This document shows, one piece after another, positions 1 through 8,604 of a stretch of DNA of 64,000 nt. Location: positions 197,324-261,323 of the forward strand of contig JAKVCV010000012.1 of NCBI GenBank assembly GCA_022448945.1. The letters run 5' to 3'. The position numbers and the translations under genes were made by a program. The notes beneath the pieces are model-generated. The model worked only from the letters and a program-made list of their open reading frames with translations. It was not told where the DNA came from and did not search any database. The stretch's first letter is position 1. Every line of letters starts with the position of its first letter. This DNA is from Saprospiraceae bacterium (GTDB lineage Bacteria; Bacteroidota; Bacteroidia; Chitinophagales; Saprospiraceae).

Positions 1-39
1 GCAGCTGATAAATTTGATTTTAGAATAGATAAAAAATAA
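1..39 (+). CDS. C-terminal tail of a gene entering from the left
   Basis: Reading frame 1 is open from the first base and stops with TAA at 37-39, giving the last 12 residues AADKFDFRIDKK of a protein that begins before the window. The next gene starts only 4 bases later, which suggests co-transcription. The fragment is too short to name. The other two forward frames hit stops early, so this is the only frame that could be coding. Confidence 0.4.
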   Translation, partial: AADKFDFRIDKK

Positions 40-43
40 CCAC

Positions 44-778
44 ATGCAAGACAACGATGATATGCTTGGCATGCACGAAGACTATTTAGCAAGAGAATAT
101 AATTATTCAATTAGTTATACTATAGAAATACCTACAAAACTAGCTAAAGAAGTATTACCAAAAGGCTTATATCCTTCAGAAATAAGACCTCAGGTTTCTT
201 TACTAACAATTGGTGTTTTAAACTTTGACAAACTAGAAAATGGTCATCCATTTACTGAAGTATCTTTGGCTATAAATGTAATGCCTGATATATCATTAGC
301 AGGTGAATTGCCACGTTTTGCTTTATACATTCTAAATACTGGCTCAACAATTGCATCTCCAGAACTTTCGGCGGTCTCTGAACTTTACAAGCTCCCACTA
401 CATCCAGAAGCATTAATAATTGATCTTGATTCAGAAAAAGGGATTGTTAAGTGTTCTGATTCAGCTGGAAAACCAATATTTGAATTAAATGATCTGTCAA
501 CAGATATTGAAGCACGTGAATACGATTACAAAGAAAATTTCTTTCAGGTGTTCTCAACAAATAATGAAAACCTATATCATAGTACAATAACTGTTTCTGT
601 AGACATGTATGAGCACCAAAAGAAAGGGCAGGTTGGCAAATTGTACCAACATCCATTCTTTAAAAACCTAAATATTTCAGATATTACAACTGACAATTAT
701 TTACAGATAGTAACTCCTCCTGAAACTGTAGGAATGCAACTTTATTTCAGACCAGCTGATGTTGCACAAGGGGTTTAA
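44..778 (+). CDS. Acetoacetate-decarboxylase-like hypothetical protein
   Basis: This is a soluble 244-residue protein with no signal peptide or membrane segment. Its length and the pattern of beta-strands (a 'FTEVSLAINV' strand near residue 66, a 'SELYKLP' segment near 112, then a strand-rich C-terminal half) resemble the acetoacetate decarboxylase (ADC) superfamily. The classic Gly-Phe-Pro-Lys active-site context is not clearly present, so a catalytic role is not shown. It sits 4 bp after an upstream gene end and 39 bp before a KDSR-like reductase, so it probably belongs to the same transcript and may act on a lipid or keto-acid substrate. That role is inference. The family assignment itself is tentative. 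Confidence 0.45.
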   Translation: MQDNDDMLGMHEDYLAREYNYSISYTIEIPTKLAKEVLPKGLYPSEIRPQVSLLTIGVLNFDKLENGHPFTEVSLAINVMPDISLAGELPRFALYILNTGSTIASPELSAVSELYKLPLHPEALIIDLDSEKGIVKCSDSAGKPIFELNDLSTDIEAREYDYKENFFQVFSTNNENLYHSTITVSVDMYEHQKKGQVGKLYQHPFFKNLNISDITTDNYLQIVTPPETVGMQLYFRPADVAQGV

Positions 779-817
779 TATTAAATAAAGTAATTCACTT
801 ATATAAAATCAATAATC

Positions 818-1666
818 ATGGCTAGTAGTTGGTATAAAAATAAAAAAGTGCTAATCGTAGGCGGCTCAAAAGGAATTGGAGAATCTATTGCTTATCAATT
901 AGCTAGTGAAGGTGCAGATGTTGTTGTAGCTGCAAGAGGACAAAAAGACTTAGATATTTGCCTTAAGGGAATGCAGGAAAAAGGTGGGAATAATCAGATT
1001 TTTGCTGCTATTCAAATGGATGTAACTGATTTGAATTCTGTAAATAGTGGCACACAACAAGCACTTGCAGAAATGAAAGGATTGGATATTCTTATTTGTA
1101 ATTCAGGTTTTGCACAAACCGGCACTTTGAATGACCTATCACACGAGGAGATAAGAAGAATGATGGATGTAAACTTTATGGGTCATGTTAATGTTACTAA
1201 AGCCTTACTTCCGCACTTTATTGAACAAAAACATGGTAATATAGCATTAGCATCATCAATGCTAGGTTTTTTTAGCATGTATGGCTGGACTGGATATTCT
1301 GCAAGCAAATTTGCAGTATGGGGTATGGCTCAAGCTTTGAGACAAGAAATGCTTTTGCATAATGTAGATGTAAGCGTTCACTTTTTCCCTTCTACAGATA
1401 CTCCTGGCTTTGAACTTGAAAACAAGGATAAAGACCCTATTGTTTGGACAATGGAGACAGAAAGTAGCCTAAGTAAAATTTTCAAACCTTCAGAAGTAGC
1501 TTCCAAAACTTTAGATGCTATACGCAAGAAAAGATTTGAGAACGTTATAGGGTGGACAAGTAGCTTAATAAAAACAGTTGATAGACATTGGTCAGGATTA
1601 TTTCGCACGTTAGTTGATGGAGATTTAAAAAATGCCATCAAGAAAAAAGACAAACAAAAAGTATAA
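818..1666 (+). CDS. Short-chain dehydrogenase, 3-ketodihydrosphingosine reductase-like
   Basis: This is a classical SDR of 282 residues. It has the NAD(P)-binding glycine motif GGSKGIG near residue 15, an 'ICNSGFA' strand in place of NNAG near 95, and the catalytic YxxxK as YSASK near 156-160 with an upstream Ser (SSM near 143). After the active site comes 'FFPSTDTPGF', closely resembling the 'PPDTDTPG' segment of eukaryotic 3-ketodihydrosphingosine reductases (KDSR/FVT1). It therefore probably reduces 3-ketosphinganine or a related long-chain 3-keto compound with NADPH, a step in making sphingolipids, which many Bacteroidota contain. Serine palmitoyltransferase is not in the window, so another long-chain keto substrate remains possible. 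Confidence 0.85.
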   Translation: MASSWYKNKKVLIVGGSKGIGESIAYQLASEGADVVVAARGQKDLDICLKGMQEKGGNNQIFAAIQMDVTDLNSVNSGTQQALAEMKGLDILICNSGFAQTGTLNDLSHEEIRRMMDVNFMGHVNVTKALLPHFIEQKHGNIALASSMLGFFSMYGWTGYSASKFAVWGMAQALRQEMLLHNVDVSVHFFPSTDTPGFELENKDKDPIVWTMETESSLSKIFKPSEVASKTLDAIRKKRFENVIGWTSSLIKTVDRHWSGLFRTLVDGDLKNAIKKKDKQKV

Positions 1667-1829
1667 TTTCATTTGATACATTTACGCTTAAATGTTTTAC
1701 CATTCTTTATTTCATATTGTGTTGAATTACAAAATTGTTTAATACACAAAATTATTGAAAAGAGACCTTTAAAACATTAATCTAATCTTTAATTGAGAAT
1801 CTTATCTTAATTAATGCTATTGAAAAAAA

Positions 1830-2186
1830 ATGAAAATTTTTAAAAAATTCACCTTCGATTCCGCACATTTTTTACCTAATGTCCCTGATGGTCATAAATG
1901 TAAAGCAATTCATGGTCACACCTATCAACTAACGATTTTTATAGAAGGTAAATTAATTAAAGATTTAGAATGGGTTCATGATTTTGCTCAAATCAAACGT
2001 ATAATGGATCCTATCATTGGAATAGTTGATCATAAACTTCTAAATGAAATTAAAGGATTAGAAAATCCAACCTGTGAAAACATTGCTATCTGGCTTTGGA
2101 ATAAAATAAAAGTAGAAATTCCTATGCTTTCTAAAATAGAATTAAATGAAACGCCTACTTCTGGTGTCATTTATGAAGGGGAATAA
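1830..2186 (+). CDS. queD: 6-carboxy-5,6,7,8-tetrahydropterin synthase family (QueD)
   Basis: The 118-residue length is right for the PTPS/QueD family. The zinc-binding histidines are visible as 'DSAHFL' (His13) and 'HGHTY', the catalytic Cys lies just before the HxH ('HKCKAIHGH'), the catalytic 'DHKLLN' is near residue 67, and the substrate-binding Glu is in 'NETPTSG' near the C-terminus. The enzyme converts dihydroneopterin triphosphate to 6-carboxytetrahydropterin in queuosine/preQ0 synthesis. No other queuosine gene is beside it. A 6-pyruvoyl-tetrahydropterin synthase activity cannot be excluded by sequence alone. Confidence 0.93.
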   Translation: MKIFKKFTFDSAHFLPNVPDGHKCKAIHGHTYQLTIFIEGKLIKDLEWVHDFAQIKRIMDPIIGIVDHKLLNEIKGLENPTCENIAIWLWNKIKVEIPMLSKIELNETPTSGVIYEGE

Positions 2187-2313
2187 TACTCATAAAGGTA
2201 TCTTTTCTTTTAAACCCTATATTTTTTTCTCGATTAATATAAGTTTCTTTTCTATTTCTAGAATAAATAAGAGCAAAAACATTGATTATTGATTATTCTA
2301 TTTTAGATTTATA

Positions 2314-2412
2314 ATGAGAAAATGTTTTACTCTTGAATTTTTCCATTCAAATGAATTGGGTATAATGACAAAATTCTCTAAGAAGCTTATTGAGCATATT
2401 AAGAAAGAATAA
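2314..2412 (+). CDS. Possible 32-residue small ORF
   Basis: An ATG at 2314 opens 32 codons ending in TAA at 2410-2412, in the gap between queD and the GldM-C-like gene. The peptide has a mixed composition with a Lys-rich amphipathic tail (KFSKKLIEHIKKE) rather than the Phe/Ile/Asn bias expected of random AT-rich DNA. No family is recognised and no ribosome-binding context is evident. It could be a small protein, a remnant of a longer gene, or chance. Confidence 0.2.
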   Translation: MRKCFTLEFFHSNELGIMTKFSKKLIEHIKKE

Positions 2413-2445
2413 TAATTATATTTTAAATAACCCTAATTAATAAAC

Positions 2446-3096
2446 ATGAAAATCTATTATAAAATCATTCTATACACACTTATTTTTTACACTTCGCTGA
2501 ATTATGGTTTTGCTCAATTATCGATTTCAAATGATAAAATGAATGTACTTTATGTAGGTGTCGAAAACCCAATAACAATTCAAAACTGTAGTAACTTTTA
2601 CAAATCTCTAGAACTATCTGTATCAGAAGGTGCTACCTTGAAAAAAAGATTTAGCGATAATTCATATAGTGTATTAGTGAAAAGCTCTGTTAAAGAAGTA
2701 ACCATTACCGTTAAGGACTCAAGTAATAATTATTCTATGCCATTTAAATACCGAGTGAAACCAGTTCCTTTACCTGTTGTTGTTTTAGGTGATTTTTTAG
2801 GAGGTAGCATTAGTGCTAAAGAATTTAAATATCAATTAGGCCTTATTCCAATACTACGAGATTTTGATTTTGATGCAAGATGTATAATTAGAAGATATAG
2901 ACTTACGCATTTTTCAAAAAGCCAAAAGGTCAATAGCATTACACAAGAATCAGGTGGCAGGTTTTCAACAGAGGTTTTGAATCAAATTAAATTAGCACAA
3001 TCAGGAGATTACTATATTTTTGATAATATATTTGTCAGGTGCCCAGGTGATATCAAAGATAGAAAAGTAGAAAGTGTAACTTTCGAAATTGAATAA
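2446..3096 (+). CDS. Orphan GldM C-terminal-domain-like exported protein
   Basis: A signal peptide of about 23 residues (hydrophobic run, then FAQ) is followed by a protein matching the pattern of the C-terminal periplasmic part of GldM/PorM, the T9SS and gliding motor subunit: 'MNVLYVGVENPITI' near residue 28, 'FKYRVKPVPLPVVVLGD' near 102, a 'GGSI' turn, and the long final beta-domain ending in 'VESVTFEIE'. Full GldM is over 500 residues with an N-terminal transmembrane helix that couples to GldL. Here only about the last 190 residues remain and the N-terminus is a secretory signal instead. No gldKLN genes are near. It could be a periplasmic adaptor that engages T9SS ring components, or an independent use of the fold. 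Confidence 0.72.
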   Translation: MKIYYKIILYTLIFYTSLNYGFAQLSISNDKMNVLYVGVENPITIQNCSNFYKSLELSVSEGATLKKRFSDNSYSVLVKSSVKEVTITVKDSSNNYSMPFKYRVKPVPLPVVVLGDFLGGSISAKEFKYQLGLIPILRDFDFDARCIIRRYRLTHFSKSQKVNSITQESGGRFSTEVLNQIKLAQSGDYYIFDNIFVRCPGDIKDRKVESVTFEIE

Positions 3097-3127
3097 ATTG
3101 ATTCACTAGTGTTTTTAAAAAAGCGTG

Positions 3128-4909
3128 CTATATTGCCTGACATTTTTCAAATAACCATTTTTTTTCAGATTCCTCTAAATATGGAGATATCGATGCATAA
3201 ACCCGTTCATGATAATTATTTAACCAATCTTTTTCCTTGTTTGTCAAAATAGTCTTATCAATAAGTTTTGTTTCTATAGGAAATAAAGTAATTGCCTCGA
3301 ATGCAAGGAAATTTTCATTTTTATGTGAAGGAACACAAAGCATAAGATTTTCAATACGAATGCCATAGGCTCCTGTTTTATAAAAACCTGGTTCATTAGA
3401 TGTTATGGTGTTTTCTTCCAAAACCGTCGAACCACGCAAAGTAGTTGTACTTTCAGCAAATCCTTGTGGTGGTTCATGGACTCTCAAAAAGAAGCCTACC
3501 CCATGTCCTGTTCCGTGTCCATAATTTAATCCTGAATTCCACAAATGCATTCTAGCTAGAACATCTAATTGCACTCCTGTTGTTCCTTTAGGGAAATGCA
3601 CAGTTTGGAGTGCTATATTCCCTTTTAGAACTAGAGTATAGTGCTTTTTTTGATCATCAGTAGGTTCATCAAAACACATCATTCTTGTAATATCAGTCGT
3701 TCCGTTTAAATATTGTCCACCACTGTCAACAAGTAACATTCCATTATTTAATATCTTAGCACAACTTTCTTTTTCAGCTCGATAATGAACAATCGCACCA
3801 TTTGATTTATAACCTACAATTGACGCAAAACTATCACCAACATAATCCAATTGTTGAGACCTGAAAAATGTCAATTTTTCAGCCACCTCTGTTTCTCTAA
3901 TTGCTTGTTTTTCTACCGTTTCTTCTAACCATTTAAAAAAGTGAGTGAGTGCAATACCATCCTTTACCATTACATCTTTAAAATGCGCAATTTCTGTCTT
4001 ATTTTTTATAGCCATTAACGGCATAATTGCCGACTGACCAATCGTTATATTACATTTAATTATGGAATGAAAATTCCAACTTAAATGTGCTCCATCTACA
4101 TAAAGCGTATCATTTATTGAAAGATTACCCAAAAAATCTGCAATTGCGTAATAATCTAAAATCTCTACATTAGAATTTGACAAAATAACTTTCAATTGAT
4201 CTGAAACTTTAAAATCTTGTACAAACCAATAAACATTAGTTTCTGAAACCAAGAGATAAGATAAAGCTACAGGGGTGAAATCAATATCCCAAGCTCTTAT
4301 ATTCAGTAACCAGGCTATTTCATCCAATGCAGAAACAAAATAATGCTGCGCTCCAACAGATCCCATATAATGCCTTATTTTGGCAATTTTATCATCACGA
4401 GACTGACCTGTATATTTTATTTCATGTTCATAAGCAATTGAATCAGGTAATGGTGGTCGATCAATCCAAACTTTATTAGTTAATCCTTCTACATTTTTTA
4501 TTTTAATATTTTTATCTTCAAAATTAGACTGCATAAAAGCTATTTGCTTAACAGAAAACAAACTTGCTTCGACACCTACGTTTGAATTATGTTCCAATAT
4601 ACCTTCCAACCAATTTACATGTTCAGGAGCATGCTGGACCTGTTGCTTGTGTAAAGTAATTCCCGTATCTATCAATTCCGTCTCAGCTTGCAAAAAATAT
4701 CTTGAATCTGTCCATAAAGCAGCATAATTTTGTAATACCACTAAAAGGCCAGCTGAACCCGTAAACCCAGAAAAATATGTCCTATTACTCCAACAATCAG
4801 CTACATATTCGCTTTGATGTGGATCATTAGCAGGTATTATAAAAGCATCAATACCAAATGTTTTCATTTCTTTTCTTAATGTATCTAATCTTTGCTTAAT
4901 CGTCATCAT
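3128..4909 (-). CDS. pepP: Xaa-Pro aminopeptidase, M24B family
   Basis: The 593-residue length fits the long three-domain form (two creatinase-N-like domains followed by a pita-bread metallopeptidase), similar to eukaryotic XPNPEP1. Metal ligands are seen as 'LLVDSGGQY' (first Asp), 'GTTDITR' (second Asp), 'GHGTGHGVG' (His), 'SNEPGFY' (Glu) and 'IRIENL' (Glu). It removes N-terminal residues next to proline and is probably cytoplasmic, since no signal peptide is seen. The first two codons are both Met, so the start may be 3 bp later. It ends about 30 bp from the convergent GldM-C-like gene. Confidence 0.95.
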   Translation of the reverse strand: MMTIKQRLDTLRKEMKTFGIDAFIIPANDPHQSEYVADCWSNRTYFSGFTGSAGLLVVLQNYAALWTDSRYFLQAETELIDTGITLHKQQVQHAPEHVNWLEGILEHNSNVGVEASLFSVKQIAFMQSNFEDKNIKIKNVEGLTNKVWIDRPPLPDSIAYEHEIKYTGQSRDDKIAKIRHYMGSVGAQHYFVSALDEIAWLLNIRAWDIDFTPVALSYLLVSETNVYWFVQDFKVSDQLKVILSNSNVEILDYYAIADFLGNLSINDTLYVDGAHLSWNFHSIIKCNITIGQSAIMPLMAIKNKTEIAHFKDVMVKDGIALTHFFKWLEETVEKQAIRETEVAEKLTFFRSQQLDYVGDSFASIVGYKSNGAIVHYRAEKESCAKILNNGMLLVDSGGQYLNGTTDITRMMCFDEPTDDQKKHYTLVLKGNIALQTVHFPKGTTGVQLDVLARMHLWNSGLNYGHGTGHGVGFFLRVHEPPQGFAESTTTLRGSTVLEENTITSNEPGFYKTGAYGIRIENLMLCVPSHKNENFLAFEAITLFPIETKLIDKTILTNKEKDWLNNYHERVYASISPYLEESEKKWLFEKCQAI

Positions 4910-5032
4910 AATTAAGATGGGAGTTTATATGGAAATTTAAAGATCTATATAGGAATAATATAAATACAAGGACAAATTAATAATAGATCCATTTAAATTA
5001 TGAAAAATAATGTATATAATTTATAGGAAAAA

Positions 5033-7795
5033 TCAAAAAGGATAGCCAATAGCAATGATAAATTTATGTCTGTTTTCAATTTCAAAAGGATCAAAGTTCC
5101 AATATTGTATGGTCCCATCACTTCTATATCGATATCCCTCAGGCTCTCTAAGTTGAAGTGCAAAATCAAACCTAAAAATAAAGAAACTGAGGTCTACCCT
5201 TAAGCCCACACCAGTGCCTACTGCTAATTGTTCATAAAACTTGTCAGAAAAAGCCCCTGTTTTAGGTGTTTGCAGTGGAATACCAGGATCTGTATATGCA
5301 GAATTAAATAACCAAACATTTCCAATGTCAACAAAAAAAGCACCTCCTATCCATGAATTAAACATAAACCGATATTCACTATTAAATTCGAATCTTAGGT
5401 CACCTAGTTGAAATTCAGCTCCTGGTGAAGATACATTATTACCAGGCCCAAGGTATCTTAAATTCCAAGCCCTCATAGAACTTGGCCCACCTAATGTAAA
5501 ACGTTTTATAAAAGGGATATCAGTACCTTCTGAGTTGCCATATGGAACAATAACTCCTAGCATTAAACGTGAAATTACAGAATGTCTTTTGTGTAATTTA
5601 TATGAATACCTAATATCCAGTTCCGTTCTAAAATATTGCGAGTAATCTACACCTAAAAATTGTAGTTTTTTATTTGGATCAATTAATTTGTCGAGAAGAT
5701 AAACCAAGTTGCCTGAGACTTCAAAATAAGATTTAAAAAACCATGCCCCACCTTTAAGTTTATTTTCAGGTGTACTATAAGTATAACTAAAATCCATACT
5801 AGGAATTAAAAAACTGGCTTTAAGAGATTCATATAGCGGCAAATTATTTTCTTCTAAAGATTTAGCAAAATTATCATCTAAAGTAGGTTCCAAAGTTAAA
5901 TTAACAAGTGCAGGGTTCCATTTAAAAGCATGTTCATTCCCTTTAGTCCATTCATATCCAATCTTAGTATAAAAGGAACTTATTTGAAAATCACTTGATT
6001 GTTTCAATAAATGATATCCCAAAGACAATTTGGTACTTGGATTTTCCATTTTAAACATATTCCTCAAAAACTTGAAACCTAAGAATCTTGGAAAGTAAAA
6101 ACTAGTTTCAAAGTTAACATCAAGTAAATTAACAGTTTGTGCAAACAAATTATCTTTAGTAGTACTATCTGGATTCACATTAAGGTCTACCCCACCCTGA
6201 ACACTTACTTCAAATACTTCTGCACCTTTAAAAATATTCTTGTTTCTATAAAAAATATTAGTAGCAAGGCCTATAGTAGAACTATAGACAGTTGTAGCAT
6301 TATTATTAACTTCAAAATCAACTCCAAATTCTTGTTTTTTCCCAGGCTGCATTTTCACAAGACAATCCAAACATTCTTTGGGGCCATTAGGTGTTGGCAC
6401 ATATTCAATTCTTGGAAATCGAAAAACACCAAGGTTGTTTATTTCATGTACAGATTCTTGAGTTCCTTTATACATGTACAAATCACCAGCTTTAATGGAT
6501 ACAGCATCAGAAATTACTTTATCACGTATATAATACTTTTTCTTTTTTTGCTTTACATTGGCTTCTTCATCTTTCTTGTTTTTTACTATTTTCCTCAGTA
6601 TAATATGAATGACTTTATCCCCTGGAAGTATATCATTACGACTATTAAGCGTAACTTTTTTTAATCTTGGAACGCTACGTTCTACCCAACGTATTTTTTC
6701 ACCATTCTTCCTGATTTTTTCTTTCCTTATAATATCTTTAGGCTGAATAATATCATCTCCTTTAAGAACAAGAATCTTTTGCCTATCTCTTATTGTTCGT
6801 TCAACTACAAAAAATGAATCTTTTTTTATAACTCTTTTTTGATGTGCCTTTAAAATCAAATCATTCGGAGTTATATAAACATTGCAAATATTATAGATAG
6901 GGTGTGATATAGAGGTATCTGAAAAAGGCAAAACTTCTAAATAAATTTTTGCTCTTGGTTCACCTTGCTCAAAATTTTTATTAAACATACTTTTTTTATG
7001 AGCATTTACTTTAACTGCATTAGCAGTATCTGCTTGAATAACTATATAATTCCAATTAAAATTATAATAACCACGATTTCTAATAGCCAAAGTCAGGCGT
7101 TTCTTTTCAAGAGATAAATTATTAGATGAAATAGTTGCTCTTGGTTTCAGTACAGTTAGCCCTTTAATATCTTCTAAGATTTCTTTAATTAAAGTATCCT
7201 TAGATAACCAGGAAACCGTATCAATAAGCAATGGCATTCCTGTTTTAATATTATATGTGACAATTGCTCTATGCCGAACTTTTCGAATATCATAAGAAAC
7301 CTCTGCATTGAAATATGATTTCTGGTTAAGGAAACGTTGCATAGACTCTGCTGTTCGTCTGGTCAAAGCCGTATCCAAAATCATTGGACCAGAACCTACT
7401 TTGTTATATAACCATTTTTGAAGACCATTGGGTTTGCGCTCAACGGTATCAAGCATAATAGCTTTATGTTCCTTATTATATTTATATGGGTAAGATAAGG
7501 TATCATTTAAATGATATACCCATTGACGAAAGGCCCTGATTAAAGATCTATCGGGTGATTGTTGTAAGATAGAAGATAATTCATATGATAAATTATCAAA
7601 ATCTTCCTGGATTTTGTAGTTTTGTTTTAGAAAATTGAACTTATTTTTAACGACCATATACTCATCAAAAACCCGCTTTCTAGGTTTTTCTGGAGACAAT
7701 GAATGACTCCTAAGAAATTTTTGATTGCCACAACTACTTGCTATAAAACAAAACAAAATGGCAATTAGAGAAAAATGCTCGAATTTGTATTTCAT
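5033..7795 (-). CDS. tamL: TamL-type lipoprotein Omp85 (BamA/TamA family)
   Basis: This 920-residue protein starts with a lipoprotein signal (lipidated Cys22 in ASSC), followed by POTRA-type repeats with basic inserts and, from about residue 480, a 16-strand-like outer-membrane beta-barrel ending in an aromatic residue (IGYPF). A lipid-anchored TamA is the TamL variant characteristic of Bacteroidota, which with TamB helps insert or lipidate the outer membrane. The barrel loop-6 region reads 'GGPSSMRAW', so the Omp85 consensus RGF/Y is altered to RAW. tamB is not adjacent in this window. It is divergent from a SpoU methyltransferase with only 23 bp between the two starts. Confidence 0.88.
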   Translation of the reverse strand: MKYKFEHFSLIAILFCFIASSCGNQKFLRSHSLSPEKPRKRVFDEYMVVKNKFNFLKQNYKIQEDFDNLSYELSSILQQSPDRSLIRAFRQWVYHLNDTLSYPYKYNKEHKAIMLDTVERKPNGLQKWLYNKVGSGPMILDTALTRRTAESMQRFLNQKSYFNAEVSYDIRKVRHRAIVTYNIKTGMPLLIDTVSWLSKDTLIKEILEDIKGLTVLKPRATISSNNLSLEKKRLTLAIRNRGYYNFNWNYIVIQADTANAVKVNAHKKSMFNKNFEQGEPRAKIYLEVLPFSDTSISHPIYNICNVYITPNDLILKAHQKRVIKKDSFFVVERTIRDRQKILVLKGDDIIQPKDIIRKEKIRKNGEKIRWVERSVPRLKKVTLNSRNDILPGDKVIHIILRKIVKNKKDEEANVKQKKKKYYIRDKVISDAVSIKAGDLYMYKGTQESVHEINNLGVFRFPRIEYVPTPNGPKECLDCLVKMQPGKKQEFGVDFEVNNNATTVYSSTIGLATNIFYRNKNIFKGAEVFEVSVQGGVDLNVNPDSTTKDNLFAQTVNLLDVNFETSFYFPRFLGFKFLRNMFKMENPSTKLSLGYHLLKQSSDFQISSFYTKIGYEWTKGNEHAFKWNPALVNLTLEPTLDDNFAKSLEENNLPLYESLKASFLIPSMDFSYTYSTPENKLKGGAWFFKSYFEVSGNLVYLLDKLIDPNKKLQFLGVDYSQYFRTELDIRYSYKLHKRHSVISRLMLGVIVPYGNSEGTDIPFIKRFTLGGPSSMRAWNLRYLGPGNNVSSPGAEFQLGDLRFEFNSEYRFMFNSWIGGAFFVDIGNVWLFNSAYTDPGIPLQTPKTGAFSDKFYEQLAVGTGVGLRVDLSFFIFRFDFALQLREPEGYRYRSDGTIQYWNFDPFEIENRHKFIIAIGYPF

Positions 7796-7818
7796 AAAAA
7801 GACAGAATTAACCCAAAG

Positions 7819-8565
7819 ATGTTATCCAAAGCTAAAATTAAGTACATATTATCCCTTCAGAAAAAAAAAGTAAGAATTAAAGAACAAGCCTTTGTCGTCG
7901 AAGGAGAAAAAATTGCTGCCGAAGTACTTAATCAAAATTACTTCAAAGTTCATTCCATATACGCAACCGAAATATGGATTAACAATAACAAAACAATTGC
8001 TAATCAATATAAAACAAAATTAACAACTATTCTCCCAAAAGAGCTCAAAAAGATTTCTACATTAAAAAGTCCTAAAGAAATCCTATTAATTATAAAAACA
8101 CCTAATAATACACCTTTAGTAAAAAATATCCAAAATTCTTTTAACCTCGTTCTAGAAAACATACAAGACCCAGGAAATTTGGGTACAATAATTCGAATCG
8201 CTGATTGGTTTGGCATTCCTAATATTTTTTGTTCTGAAGGATGCGTAGATGTTTACAACTCAAAAGTAATTCAGGCATCAATGGGAAGTTTCTTACGTGT
8301 AAAAATCCAATATGTCCCAATAGAAAAACTATTTCTAAGAAACCCATCTATGACCATTTATGGTGCTGTATTAGGTGGCCAGAATGTTAATAAAACTGAC
8401 TTGAAAGACACAGGGTTTTTACTAATTGGGAATGAGGGCAAAGGACTTAGCAAGAATATTCAAAAACATATAAACCATCCAATAACAATACCCAAAACAG
8501 GAAGTGCAGAATCTTTAAATGCTGCAGTAGCTACTGGTATTTTATGTGCTTTTTTCAAACTATAA
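7819..8565 (+). CDS. SpoU/TrmH-family RNA 2'-O-methyltransferase
   Basis: The 248-residue protein has an N-terminal RNA-binding substrate domain (about 1-95) and a C-terminal SPOUT knot. The three SpoU motifs are seen: 'LENIQDPGNLGTIIR' near residue 110, 'LLIGNEGKGLS' near 200 and 'IPKTGSAESLNAAVA' near 228. Such enzymes methylate ribose 2'-OH groups in rRNA or tRNA with SAM. The exact target nucleotide cannot be read from the sequence. It is transcribed away from tamL, and its promoter must lie within or beside the tamL start. Confidence 0.93.
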   Translation: MLSKAKIKYILSLQKKKVRIKEQAFVVEGEKIAAEVLNQNYFKVHSIYATEIWINNNKTIANQYKTKLTTILPKELKKISTLKSPKEILLIIKTPNNTPLVKNIQNSFNLVLENIQDPGNLGTIIRIADWFGIPNIFCSEGCVDVYNSKVIQASMGSFLRVKIQYVPIEKLFLRNPSMTIYGAVLGGQNVNKTDLKDTGFLLIGNEGKGLSKNIQKHINHPITIPKTGSAESLNAAVATGILCAFFKL

Positions 8566-8604
8566 AATTCTGTTTTTATAGTGTTTTTAGCACATCACAT
8601 AAAC

